Shown piece by piece: positions 1 through 8,223 of a DNA stretch of 64,000 nt. A program made the translations under genes and the position numbers. How positions within the stretch are numbered: position 1 is the stretch's first letter; each line of letters starts with the position of its first letter. The notes beneath the pieces were generated by a model. It made no database searches. It was not told the origin of the DNA and was given only the letters and a program-made list of their open reading frames with translations. The DNA is from Paenibacillus sedimenti (GTDB taxonomy: Bacteria > Bacillota > Bacilli > Paenibacillales > NBRC-103111): contig NZ_JACVVD010000010.1 in assembly GCF_014534655.1 (NCBI RefSeq), forward strand, positions 186,001 to 250,000, read 5' to 3'.

Positions 1-189
1 CTCTTGAACTGTATAAACCGCATCGCCCTTCATTACATGCATGAGTACGTTGATGGTTGGGCTGCTATTCCACTGACCTAACTCTTCAACCGCATCCAAA
101 CGCTCTCTCCAATTTGATGTTCGATTGGCAGCTTTTTTGAGCTCCTCAAAGTTTGGAGGCAACTCACTTTTAACTTCTATATGATTCAA
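1..189 (-). CDS. HEAT-repeat protein, N-terminal fragment (runs off window)
   Basis: Open frame on the minus strand that leaves the window at base 1, so only about 63 residues are visible. An AAAGGAG ribosome site ends near 200; the TTG at 189 is well spaced from it, while an in-frame GTG at 198 is too close. The residues form an amphipathic helix pair containing NWRERLDAVEELG followed by a second helix, typical of a HEAT/PBS-lyase-type repeat that serves as a protein-binding scaffold. Function cannot be inferred from the fragment. It is convergent with nothing and lies about 95 bp from the desR stop. Confidence 0.55.
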   Translation of the reverse strand, partial: MNHIEVKSELPPNFEELKKAANRTSNWRERLDAVEELGQWNSSPTINVLMHVMKGDAVYTVQE

Positions 190-283
190 CTGCTTCACTC
201 TCCTTTTGCTTCTATATTGTACTACTTTCTTACTTGCAGCATACAAAGAAAAAAGCAGGTCGACTAAGCTCCGTCACCTCCTG

Positions 284-883
284 CTATTTGAACCAACCCT
301 TCTCTTTAAACCGCTTTATAGCTTCGATCCGGTTATTCACATCAAGCTTATCAAGGATGCCTGAGATATAATTGCGGACAGTTCCGGTGGTAATATACAT
401 CTGGTTGGCGATTTCCTTCGTATTTTTGCCGTCGGCCATAAGGACCAGCACCTCATTCTCCCTCTCCGTTAACGGGTTTTCCTGGCCATACGCCTCATCC
501 ACCAGCTCCGATGCATAAATGCGTCGACCGGCCATAACGCTGCGGATTGAGTCTGCCAGCTCCTCGCTGGGACTATCCTTCAACAAATACCCGTTTACCC
601 CCGCCTTGATCGCACGTTCAAAATATCCGGTACGGGCAAAGGTAGTAAGGATCATCACCTTACAGCCTAATCCCTTTAATTCCTCGGCCGCGTCAAGCCC
701 GCTCTTCACTGGCATCTCAATATCCATGATGCAAATATCCGGCTTATGCAGGTGAACCAGCTTCACAGCCTCCTCGCCATTGCCGGCTTTTCCAACGACG
801 ATCATATCCTCTTCCAAATCGAGCAAGGAAGCAAGAGCGCCCAGCAGCATCCGCTGATCTTCGGCGATGACAATTCGAATCAT
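284..883 (-). CDS. desR: DesR-like LuxR/NarL-family response regulator
   Basis: 199 residues. The receiver domain (about 2-118) has the acidic pocket at E8/D9, phospho-acceptor D54 in CIMDIEMP, T80/T81 and K102. A LuxR-type helix-turn-helix follows (about 135-196, LTEREN then TTGTVRNYISGIL). It overlaps the upstream kinase stop/start by 4 bp, implying translational coupling. In Bacillus subtilis the orthologous DesR, phosphorylated by DesK after a temperature drop, activates des. Same gene order and a kinase whose conserved His falls at the same residue number make the assignment strong. The target operator is probably the palindrome at 3266-3279. Confidence 0.9.
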   Translation of the reverse strand: MIRIVIAEDQRMLLGALASLLDLEEDMIVVGKAGNGEEAVKLVHLHKPDICIMDIEMPVKSGLDAAEELKGLGCKVMILTTFARTGYFERAIKAGVNGYLLKDSPSEELADSIRSVMAGRRIYASELVDEAYGQENPLTERENEVLVLMADGKNTKEIANQMYITTGTVRNYISGILDKLDVNNRIEAIKRFKEKGWFK

Positions 884-2016
884 GCTCCAGCCTCCTTTTC
901 CGGTTGCTTGGTGATATTCGGCACTTTAATCACGACCATCGTTCCTTGGTCTGAGACGATTTCCAGACTCCCGTTCACAAATTCGAGCCGCTCTTTCATG
1001 CCCCGCAATCCATTTCCTGTACAGAAGCTGGAAGAATCCGCGATACCGATCCCGTTATCCCGCACACTTACAACCAGATCGGAGGGCGATGGCTCAATGG
1101 TGACAGAACACGAAGAAGCGCTGCTATGTTTCACAATATTCGTAACAGCTTCCTTGAGGCACATGCTCACCACATTTTCGTTCATTAAGGAGGTGTTGGC
1201 CAGCTTCGGGTCCCCTTCCAGGTTGAAGTCGATTTGAGCGGCTTTCAGTATCTGCTTTACTCGAAATACTTCATCCTCTACCCTTGCACCACGCATCTTG
1301 GTGACCATTTCCCTAACCTCTTTTAACGCGCTTCTGGCCGTCTGACGAACATCGTTGATTTCAGCCTGAGCCCTGATCGGATTCTTAGTCATCAATTTCC
1401 CCGCTAAATCACTCTTTATACCAATCAAAGAAAGCTTCTGACCAAGCGTATCGTGCAGATCCCGGGCAATCCTTTGACGTTCTTCCAGCTTGATCAGCTC
1501 AGAAATACGTTTATTGGCATCCTCCAGCTGTCCCTGTAATTGTTCCCGTTTATTCTTATTGTAAGTATTGACCGGAAGGAGTATGACAGCAATCAGACTA
1601 ACAAAGACAAATGGCAGCTGGCTAATGAATACGGGGTTCTTGGTTGCGAATCCGACGTTAATCGCGACGAACGTGCTAATCAAATGAATGGCGTACAACG
1701 TAAAAAAACCGATTCGATTTTGGATATTTCCAATAAAAAAAGCCAAGAACAGTGAGAAATACACATAGCCGAACAGCAAGCTCATGGCGACTGAAATCAC
1801 AATCTGCATACTCGTCCAAAAGTAGACCAGCCACCCCTTGGAAACAAAGGAGAGTACGTAACAAATAAAAAACACAACAATCATACTAATGCCGATCACA
1901 ATTTCGTACATGGATGAAGAACGAAAAATAAAATAAAAAGGGAGGATATAAAAGACGACCCACACATAAGGACTAAGTCCTGTCTTTTTTTGAAAAATAT
2001 GAAACCAATTCTTCAA
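880..2016 (-). CDS. desK: DesK-like membrane thermosensor histidine kinase
   Basis: 378 residues if started at TTG 2016. An upstream in-frame ATG at 2049 exists, but the very strong purine run AAAGGGAGGGGGGAG lies downstream of it, and the TTG start aligns with the N-terminus of B. subtilis DesK (FQKKTG-SPY then ILPFYFI). Five or so membrane helices occupy residues 15-150, then a coiled-coil linker, the HisKA_3 box RDLHDTLGQ with the phospho-acceptor at His188, and a HATPase_c domain. DesK senses membrane thickness/fluidity and switches between phosphatase and kinase states. It lies between des (74-bp gap) and desR (overlap). Confidence 0.9.
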   Translation of the reverse strand: MKNWFHIFQKKTGLSPYVWVVFYILPFYFIFRSSSMYEIVIGISMIVVFFICYVLSFVSKGWLVYFWTSMQIVISVAMSLLFGYVYFSLFLAFFIGNIQNRIGFFTLYAIHLISTFVAINVGFATKNPVFISQLPFVFVSLIAVILLPVNTYNKNKREQLQGQLEDANKRISELIKLEERQRIARDLHDTLGQKLSLIGIKSDLAGKLMTKNPIRAQAEINDVRQTARSALKEVREMVTKMRGARVEDEVFRVKQILKAAQIDFNLEGDPKLANTSLMNENVVSMCLKEAVTNIVKHSSASSCSVTIEPSPSDLVVSVRDNGIGIADSSSFCTGNGLRGMKERLEFVNGSLEIVSDQGTMVVIKVPNITKQPEKEAGA

Positions 2017-2089
2017 GGCCACTCCCCCCTCCCTTTTATCATCACCCATAGATTTACTTGTATTTTAACATAAACAGATAGACCTGAAA

Positions 2090-3145
2090 TTATTTTCCTT
2101 GAAGACTCGGTTTGCGGGTATTTAAGTTATTTCCTACAGAATCGGGCTCGCGGAGCAAATGCTTCATTTGTTTGAAACTGACAAACGTTTTGTTCTGCTC
2201 ATCCCAAAGGTTGAAACGGATCGACTCCAGACTGGTAGCGATTGTAATGGTTGTCGCTTTATGAAGAGGCGGCGTTGCATCATGCACCTTTTCCAAGTTG
2301 TAGTTCGGCACTTTCGGACTCAAATGATGAACGTGATGAAATCCGATATTCCCCGTTATCCACTGCAAAAGCTTGGGAAGCTTGTAATAAGAACTGCCAT
2401 CCACCGCAGCCTTCACATAACTCCACTCGTCTTCGTTCTCAAAATAGGAATCTTCAAACTGATGCTGTACATAAAACAGCCAGATCCCCAACATACCGGA
2501 TACGAAAAAGATCGGACCCTGAACCATAACGAATGCCTGCCAGCCAATTGCCCAGCACATAAACGCATACAGAGAAACGAGGGCTGCATTGGTCAAATAC
2601 GTGTTGATTTTTTCCTTCCGCTTCGCGCCGCTGCGGTTAAAGCGATATTGAAAGACGAATACGAAGATCGGTCCGAGTACGAACAGCGTGATCGGATTCC
2701 GATACAAGCGATAAGCTATTCTCTTTAATAAGGGAGCTGCGGCATACTCGTCCACAGTCAGCATCCAAATATCTCCGGTTCCCCGTTTGTCTAAGTTAGA
2801 GCTTGTTGCATGATGAATGGCATGACTGTTTTTCCATTGCAGATACGGAACGAGTGTGAGTATACCCGTTATATTGCCGAGTATATCATTGGCCACTTGG
2901 CTTTTGAAGAAAGATTGGTGACAGCAGTCATGAAATATGATAAAAGTACGGATCACAAACCCGGCTGCGATGATTGCGATAGGGAGTGTCAGCCAGAACG
3001 ATACGGAAAGGCTTACATACGCAGCATAATAGAGCGCAAGAAGAGGCCCTAAGGTGTTGATAAGCTGTCGAATACTCGACTTGGTATCGGTTTTCTCAAA
3101 GGGAGCGATATCTTTTTTCAAATTGGTTAGCTTAGACTGGCTCAT
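2090..3145 (-). CDS. des: Acyl-lipid fatty acid desaturase (Des)
   Basis: 351 residues, the usual length for the Bacillus delta-5 acyl-lipid desaturase, which introduces a double bond into acyl chains of existing membrane lipids to restore fluidity in the cold. The three di-iron histidine boxes are present: HDCCH at 72-76, HAIHH at 108-112 and HHVHH at 270-274. Hydrophobic segments at about 32-70, 155-170 and 185-225 anchor it in the membrane. First gene of the des-desK-desR unit; start ATG preceded by AGGAGG-like purines. Confidence 0.93.
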   Translation of the reverse strand: MSQSKLTNLKKDIAPFEKTDTKSSIRQLINTLGPLLALYYAAYVSLSVSFWLTLPIAIIAAGFVIRTFIIFHDCCHQSFFKSQVANDILGNITGILTLVPYLQWKNSHAIHHATSSNLDKRGTGDIWMLTVDEYAAAPLLKRIAYRLYRNPITLFVLGPIFVFVFQYRFNRSGAKRKEKINTYLTNAALVSLYAFMCWAIGWQAFVMVQGPIFFVSGMLGIWLFYVQHQFEDSYFENEDEWSYVKAAVDGSSYYKLPKLLQWITGNIGFHHVHHLSPKVPNYNLEKVHDATPPLHKATTITIATSLESIRFNLWDEQNKTFVSFKQMKHLLREPDSVGNNLNTRKPSLQGK

Positions 3146-3213
3146 GTGGTTTCCTCCTAGATATAGCGCCTGAGAACATATTCGATCACAGCGGCAGTTC
3201 GTTCAATATATTC

Positions 3214-3279
3214 ATTATAGAAAATGAAATCAGTTCGATGTAGTCATAAACGTCAAGTAGAAGACATGACAAATGTCAT
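3214..3279 (-). promoter_or_regulatory. des promoter with putative DesR operator
   Basis: A perfect -10 box TATAAT lies at 3219-3214 on the minus strand with no good -35 17 bp upstream (TACATC), as expected for an activator-dependent promoter. A palindrome ATGACAAATGTCAT sits at 3266-3279, centred about 65 bp upstream of the predicted start point, which agrees with the -77 to -28 region bound by DesR in B. subtilis. A partial TGACGTTTATGAC-like half site lies at 3245-3257. The promoter call is from sequence; DesR binding is inference from gene context. Confidence 0.6.
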
Positions 3280-3465
3280 ATATAAAATGTCGAATTAGCA
3301 AATACTTCCATCCAACTATTTCTTTTAGCAATATCTCCATGACTTTATGACTTTTTTCTTCTTAATTAGGCTATGTTAAACCGCATTGGACGATAGTGGA
3401 AAGCGAGCTTATCTACTTTTTGCAGTCCCGAACCAAGGGAATGGCAACTCCAGTTCGAGCAATAG

Positions 3466-3948
3466 ATGAAATTCAAGAGCAGAAGCATACAAATTTGTGT
3501 GTTGGTTGCCCGTGACCGTCAGATGATGACTTACTCTGGCGTCCTTGGACGTGGGCGGATTCGGACAGCGAAATTGGATGAAGCGGTTGGCGGTCATTTA
3601 TCTGATTCAAACGTGCTTTGCACCGATTCGTGGAGAGCATTCAGCTCCTATGCAAATACGAAACGTTTGGCTCATTACCGTTTCAAGTCCGATGGGAAAC
3701 AGCGTGTGAAAGGTGTGTACCATATCCAAAACGTCAACAGTTACCATAGCCGCCTAAAAAAATGGATGGACCGCTTTAATGGTGTTGCGACAAAGTATTT
3801 GCAGCATTATCTGGCTTGGTTCCGTTATTTGGACAGCAAGGAATATGAGAATACGGCGTCGAATAAGAAACATATGTTGGTTAACTCTTGCCTATTTACT
3901 GTAACGGTTACGAACACCAAACTTCGACGTGCAGCTTTTTCTTGCTGA
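3466..3948 (+). pseudogene. IS1595-family transposase, C-terminal fragment
   Basis: About 160 codons of the ISXO2-like transposase domain: strand core QICVLVARDR, the second catalytic Asp in VLCTDSW, and the third catalytic segment HIQNVNSYHSRLKKW with Asn/His in place of Glu, followed by the conserved tail. Family members are about 280-330 residues; the zinc-ribbon N-terminus and the first catalytic Asp are absent, and the left terminal repeat is only about 85 bp upstream. An internal deletion therefore joined the left end to mid-gene. No convincing ribosome site precedes it. Non-functional relic. Confidence 0.8.
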
Positions 3949-4025
3949 ACAAACGGGCAGGTTTGTTGAAGAAGAAAGAGAATAATAAGAGGTATTCAAA
4001 GTATTAGGATAGGGTGATAAAGAGT

Positions 4026-4493
4026 ATGTCTCAAGTAACTCTGAAAAGAATAACTTCTGAAAACTGGAGAGAGGCTCTTGGACTTTCCGTAAATGTTGAG
4101 CAGCAAGAGTTTGTTGCCGCTGTCACACCTCCTGTTGCAATTGCTCTTGCCAAGGCGTACATCAGACCAGATGGCAGGATAGTCGAACCTTATGGGGTCT
4201 ACCAGCAGCATAAAATGGTGGGTTTCTTCAATTTGCACTATACACCTGATAGCAAGGAAGACTATTGGCTTTTTCATTTTTTCATTGATAAAAGGTTTCA
4301 AAGAAGGGGATTAGGGTCAGCTTCAATTGACGTGTTGATTAAGCACATCAAAAACGACCATCGTTCTTGCCATCGCATTCGCTTGACTGTACATCCTGAA
4401 AACGATGCAGGCAAAAGATTCTACACGAGGCTTGGATTTACCGATGATAATATTCTTACATACGGTGAACCAACATACTCCATTTACATTTAG
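4026..4493 (+). CDS. GNAT-family N-acetyltransferase
   Basis: 155 residues from ATG 4026, which has GGTGAT at 7-bp spacing; an in-frame GTG at 4014 is less well placed. The GNAT fold is recognisable: central strands, the acetyl-CoA pyrophosphate loop FQRRGLGSASIDVL (about 93-106), and the C-terminal ENDAGKRFYTRLGF helix-strand. Related proteins acetylate polyamines, amino acids or antibiotics; substrate cannot be told here. It is followed by a rho-independent terminator and lies inside the 3369-4580 element as likely passenger cargo. Confidence 0.85.
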   Translation: MSQVTLKRITSENWREALGLSVNVEQQEFVAAVTPPVAIALAKAYIRPDGRIVEPYGVYQQHKMVGFFNLHYTPDSKEDYWLFHFFIDKRFQRRGLGSASIDVLIKHIKNDHRSCHRIRLTVHPENDAGKRFYTRLGFTDDNILTYGEPTYSIYI

Positions 4494-4515
4494 GCGTATC
4501 TTGTTCAACTAAATT

Positions 4516-4545
4516 AACCGCCCTTTCAGTGGGGCGGTTTTCCTT
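4516..4545 (+). terminator. Rho-independent terminator after GNAT gene
   Basis: Stem AACCGCCC (4516-4523) pairs with GGGCGGTT (4532-4539), 8-nt loop, then TTTTCC. It lies 22 bp after the acetyltransferase stop and inside the right end of the element. Confidence 0.8.
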
Positions 4546-4828
4546 TGGTCGAAAAATCAACATTAAGGTTTAACATAGCCCAAAAGCGCCCGAATCGTAA
4601 TGCCTGTCAACGAATAATGTATTCAAAAAACAACACAGGCGCCAAACAGCCTGTGTTGATCATTTCTAGGAGGAATACAATCTCTGATAATTAACTATAA
4701 TTACTCTGGCAAGCTATAAGGGTTCAAGAATTATCACCAAATTCTGTGTATTCCTCTATTCTAAACCGAAAATGACCGTTCGCATATTAAAAGACGCGTT
4801 TAATGCAGCATGGCTTCCCGCAAAAACA

Positions 4829-4871
4829 AAAAAAGGAAGACATTGAGGGCCACCCCTCCCGTCTTCCTTTT
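4829..4871 (-). terminator. Terminator for DUF805 gene
   Basis: AAAAGGAAGAC (4831-4841) pairs with GTCTTCCTTTT (4861-4871); on the minus strand the stem ends in a T run. It lies 13 bp beyond the stop of the gene ending at 4884. Confidence 0.8.
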
Positions 4872-4883
4872 CCCATTCAAAAA

Positions 4884-5228
4884 CTAATCTTTAGGATTTG
4901 GTCCATATTGATTATCATTCACATCACTATCTTGACACATAAATACAAGCAGAATAATGGTACCAATAAGGGGAATCAGACTAATTAAGAGCCACCATCC
5001 GGTTCTTCCGGTATCGTGGAGTCTCCTAACTCCAACAGCTAAAGACGGTAATAGAACAGCTAAAGAATAGAGTCCTGTTAAAACGTTGGTTGCGTTTAGG
5101 AGTGACTCCACAATGGCAAGTACGATGGAAACAATGAAATTGAAAAGAACAAACATCCAGTATTCCTTACGCCGTGCTCTCCCTTGAAACCCTACGTAAT
5201 TTTTTAACACCATTAAATACCATTCCAG
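4884..5228 (-). CDS. DUF805 membrane protein, probable CTG start
   Basis: DUF805 family (YhaH-like) inner-membrane protein of unknown function. The N-terminal signature WYL-VLKNYVGFQGRARRKEYW is followed by about four membrane segments (residues 22-110) and the motif GVRRLHDTGRTGWW. The start is unusual: an in-frame ATG at 5246 lies directly before AGGGAGGG (5243-5236), and 7 bp after that strong ribosome site is CTG at 5228, which places the protein start (M)EWYLMVLKNY exactly where family members begin. I therefore call 114 residues from CTG; the next ATG (5195) is also possible. Terminator at 4829-4871. Confidence 0.8.
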   Translation of the reverse strand: MEWYLMVLKNYVGFQGRARRKEYWMFVLFNFIVSIVLAIVESLLNATNVLTGLYSLAVLLPSLAVGVRRLHDTGRTGWWLLISLIPLIGTIILLVFMCQDSDVNDNQYGPNPKD

Positions 5229-5355
5229 TAACGATCCCTCCCTCATTTAGCACATGCGAATAAAACGCTTATTGGGCCGTTCATGCTTAAAATTATATGT
5301 CACGTATTCATGTAAAATGACCAGCCTTCCGATTCTTGATAAGCAAATCGACTCA

Positions 5356-6372
5356 TTATGCCCCTCCACACTCCTGACACTGTTCTCTTCTCCGCAAATA
5401 ATAGGCAAGTGTTGCTGCTCCAAGCGCCAACCCCCAGATAGGCCAGGTAAGCTCAGGAGCATAGGTTGCAATATTCCCCTCCGGAAAGGCTCCTTTTAAC
5501 CACAGGCGGTTATACATCAAACCTGTTATAACGACAACAATGGATATGAATGTTGCGGGTATAATCGCGAGAGCAGGCGGAACCCTTTTCCCGTGAATAA
5601 ACGGGAACCAATGTGGAAATATCTCACCCCAACGGCTAATCAGACCTAAAGTCAAGACGGCCCCCATTGCCCCCACCGTCCCAAGCGCCGCTCCGAATAA
5701 CCAAATTCCCGGAGTATCTCGTTCCCCTTCGATCAGAAACTGTTTACTAACACCCAAAGGAATACCAAATGCCCATGCCCATCGAGTCAAAGAGTAGATA
5801 AGCGGCAGACATACCGCCGTATATGTTGCCCATTTCCCCCATTTTGCTACTGTTATCGGCTGCAGCCATTTTGAAACCTTAGTCGTGCGTCCGCATTTGT
5901 CGCATACTTCCTGCGCTTTCTTATTGTAGGTGATAGCTGCGCTTCCCCAAAGGATGCCTCCCGTGAGACAAATGAACTGGTTAACCGCAGGCCAATCAAC
6001 AAACTCGAATTTTAAGAGCAGTGTATATGCGATAAGCGCTAGTACCCTATAATCACAAACCACGCATAAAAGTATAATCGCAAAGCTCCAAGCAACTAGA
6101 AGGGGCATTCTACGAGGAATAAGTCGCCGCTTCCAAAATCCGATTATAATCAGCGCAGTAATAACTCCTATTATGCCTGCGACGACAATAACAAGAGCAC
6201 CTTCCTCCTTTTGGACTTGAGCGAACATAGAAATGTCGACACCGTACGGGTCCCCTTTTCCGTAGGGAAAACCCGCGCCACCCATCAGCCAAAATAGCCC
6301 TAACCCTCCGTATACAAACGACCACAACAACGCGCCATATCCAGACAATACCTTTTTAACTACATATTTCAT
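5356..6372 (-). CDS. Unrecognised multi-pass membrane protein with two Cys pairs
   Basis: 338 residues, start ATG with AAGGGGG at good spacing. About eight hydrophobic segments are spread along the chain (near 12-32, 55-78, 90-120, 125-145, 180-205, 215-240, 265-285, 300-325). Two CxxC pairs, CDKC in the mid-loop and CQEC at the extreme C-terminus (ending GGA), could form a split zinc ribbon. I do not recognise a characterised family; comparable integral membrane proteins of unknown role are common in Paenibacillus. It stands alone, 127 bp upstream of the DUF805 gene in the same orientation. Confidence 0.7.
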   Translation of the reverse strand: MKYVVKKVLSGYGALLWSFVYGGLGLFWLMGGAGFPYGKGDPYGVDISMFAQVQKEEGALVIVVAGIIGVITALIIIGFWKRRLIPRRMPLLVAWSFAIILLCVVCDYRVLALIAYTLLLKFEFVDWPAVNQFICLTGGILWGSAAITYNKKAQEVCDKCGRTTKVSKWLQPITVAKWGKWATYTAVCLPLIYSLTRWAWAFGIPLGVSKQFLIEGERDTPGIWLFGAALGTVGAMGAVLTLGLISRWGEIFPHWFPFIHGKRVPPALAIIPATFISIVVVITGLMYNRLWLKGAFPEGNIATYAPELTWPIWGLALGAATLAYYLRRREQCQECGGA

Positions 6373-6430
6373 ATTTATCCCCCTTCCGAAGCTTTAGTTC
6401 CTCAACAAAATCAGCTTTTATAAGCGCACA

Positions 6431-6464
6431 AAAAACCCGCAAGCTTCATAGTCAGCGGGTTCGT
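6431..6464 (-). terminator. Terminator after the chimeric two-component remnant
   Basis: AACCCGC (6434-6440) pairs with GCGGGTT (6455-6461); on the minus strand the stem ends in TTTTTTG. About 130 bp beyond the remnant gene stop at 6590. Confidence 0.7.
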
Positions 6465-6589
6465 CCGATAATATCAAATCTCGCACGTGGCTGCCCCCTA
6501 TAACTGCAACGGTCGATCGCTCATCGTCCCGTTAACATCATTATAGAGAGCACAGGTAAACATAAGGTAAACAGCACACAAACAATAGC

Positions 6590-6826
6590 TTAACTCGGAT
6601 CTGTAGGCAGTCGGATAGTGATGATTGTCCCTTTCCTTGGCTGACTTCTGATTGCTAATTCTCCGCCATGGGCTTGAATGAGCTGTTTGGCAATCGAAAG
6701 TCCCAGTCCGGAACGGGGCAATGTAGGTGAATCTTGATACGTATAACCTTCTTTCCGAAGGAGGCTTTCTAACATCATCAATATGCCTTCTTCATCATCG
6801 ATCAGCAATATCGGTTCACTAAGCAA
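6590..6826 (-). pseudogene. Response regulator/histidine kinase deletion chimera
   Basis: A 78-codon frame starting at TTG 6826 (AAAGGGCGG, 6-bp spacing). Residues 1-27 are the start of an OmpR-type receiver (LSEPILLIDDEEGIL), including the acidic pair. After residue about 33 the sequence becomes the C-terminal end of a histidine kinase ATPase domain: SGLGLSIAKQLIQAHGG (G2 box) then GTIITIRLP. The receiver phospho-acceptor, DNA-binding domain, kinase His and N box are all missing. The simplest explanation is one in-frame deletion of about 2 kb through a regulator-kinase operon. It follows the AlkD-like gene with a small overlap or gap. Confidence 0.8.
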
Positions 6827-6852
6827 ATACATCCGCCCTTTACTCACCATCC

Positions 6853-7560
6853 TTAACACCTTACATGTTTGCGTTTGAAACCAAGCTGCCCTTTATCCAC
6901 TGCCTTTTGAATACTTTCGAAAGCGTGCAGGAAACTGCTTTTTTTCTTGTCTCGTTTGAATTCTACCGGACCTACCGTCTTTGCAGTCTCGACCGCCTTA
7001 TCATGGAGCGGCAAATAGGATACCCCTACTGTGTACATAAAATTATTCATCGCGGATTTCGCCCGTTCGGGAGCATCGTAAATCGTATTTTTTACCATTT
7101 CAAGCATCTCGGCAAGCTTGCTTTCGGAAAATTCGAAGTCCGGCCGGCTGCCCAACAGCCAGCAATAACAACTCCAGCCCGCTGACATTCTCAGCTCTTC
7201 GCCGCTCGAGATCCATTTGTCGGCAATCTCTTGCGCAATATCGGCTTCCGCCAAAGTCACCGCAACCACAAAATCGGACAGCATATAAAAATAAGCCCCA
7301 TCCATCCAACGATCATAATCCGCTTCCGTCATCGCTTTCGGATCTGCAATGATACCGGCAAAGTACATGGCATCGTAGTTCCCAGTGGCGTAAAGCTGCT
7401 CCGCCAAAGGCTGATTGATTTTGATTTTTCTGAATAGCGGCTTCATTTCGCCAGTAGCCACGCCAAAAAGCGGTTCGCGCGCTCCATTAGACATGTACAT
7501 TTTCTTGAGCCGCTCCTTGCCGAGTGCTTCAAGCTCCTGCATGACCATTTCGACATTCAT
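6853..7560 (-). CDS. DNA alkylation repair protein, AlkD/HEAT-like
   Basis: 235 residues matching the COG4912 family of HEAT-like DNA glycosylases that remove bulky or cationic N3/N7-alkylated purines. Helical repeats run through the whole chain (LKKMYMSNGAREPLFGVATGEMKPL at the start, then FAGIIADP, MSAGWSCYCWLL, and the C-terminal SYLPLHDKAVETAK). The family active-site region around DRWMD...YFYMLSDFV is present. Start ATG with GAAGGAAG about 9 bp upstream. Divergent from nothing; downstream lies the chimeric kinase relic. Confidence 0.85.
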   Translation of the reverse strand: MNVEMVMQELEALGKERLKKMYMSNGAREPLFGVATGEMKPLFRKIKINQPLAEQLYATGNYDAMYFAGIIADPKAMTEADYDRWMDGAYFYMLSDFVVAVTLAEADIAQEIADKWISSGEELRMSAGWSCYCWLLGSRPDFEFSESKLAEMLEMVKNTIYDAPERAKSAMNNFMYTVGVSYLPLHDKAVETAKTVGPVEFKRDKKKSSFLHAFESIQKAVDKGQLGFKRKHVRC

Positions 7561-7616
7561 GGTTTGACACTTCCTTCTTTGGAGGATTGTTCTTATAGGA
7601 TAACCAAAATCAGTGG

Positions 7617-8057
7617 CTATGCTTCAACGACAGAAGGATCGATCATTCTCTGTTCGAGTGGTGATGACATGACGATCAATGTGGTCGAATCCCCATGCTC
7701 TCCGCTGGCATTGATAAACGCTTCCAGGGACTGCATGGAATCGGTTACGACCTTCAACAAGTAATTATATTGTCCGCTGATCCTGTGAAGTTCCAACACA
7801 TCGGGATATTTCTTGCAAAACTCGATAAATTTTTCACATCGCTTGGTATGGAACAGCAGATAGGCACTGACGTGTTTATTCACTTTGTCCGGGGAGACAA
7901 TGGCACGGTATTGTTTGATAATACCTTTCTCCTCCATCCTGTGCACCCTTTCCGTAACTGCTGGTTGGGACAAACCTACTTTTTTTCCCAATTCAGTCAT
8001 GGAAATGCGTGCTTGGTCTTGCAAAATGATCAGGATTTCTTTGTCCACGTGATCCAT
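7617..8057 (-). CDS. Lrp/AsnC-family transcriptional regulator
   Basis: 146 residues, normal family length. N-terminal winged helix (DKEILIILQDQARISMTELG then LSQPAVTERVHRMEEKGII) and C-terminal RAM ligand/dimer domain (about 65-140). Lrp/AsnC proteins sense amino acids and form octamers. It is transcribed divergently from the old-yellow-enzyme gene 166 bp away and may control it, but no operator was identified. Start ATG preceded by AAAAGGAG. Confidence 0.9.
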   Translation of the reverse strand: MDHVDKEILIILQDQARISMTELGKKVGLSQPAVTERVHRMEEKGIIKQYRAIVSPDKVNKHVSAYLLFHTKRCEKFIEFCKKYPDVLELHRISGQYNYLLKVVTDSMQSLEAFINASGEHGDSTTLIVMSSPLEQRMIDPSVVEA

Positions 8058-8223
8058 CTGAACAGCTCCTTTTAATTATAGGCAATGATCAACAATTAAC
8101 TTGTATTTCAAATTAATTATAGCATATTACCTATATAATCATCTGTAAGAATTGATCACTATCCTTTACGATTAGAGTAATCGGTTTTTATTGAAATTTC
8201 TTGTAAAGAATAGGGTGTGGCAT

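Larger units (their letters stand above)
3369..4580 (+). mobile_element. IS1595-type element remnant with GNAT passenger gene
   Basis: Perfect 14-bp terminal inverted repeats GGCTATGTTAAACC (3369-3382) and its complement (4567-4580) bound a 1212-bp unit. Inside are the C-terminal part of an IS1595/ISXO2-like transposase and an intact acetyltransferase gene. The ends begin GGC, compatible with the family. The 8 bp outside each end (CTTAATTA and CAAAAGCG) do not match, so no target duplication survives. Members of this family are known to carry passenger genes, so the acetyltransferase is probably cargo. The unit cannot be autonomous because the first half of the transposase is missing. Confidence 0.7.
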
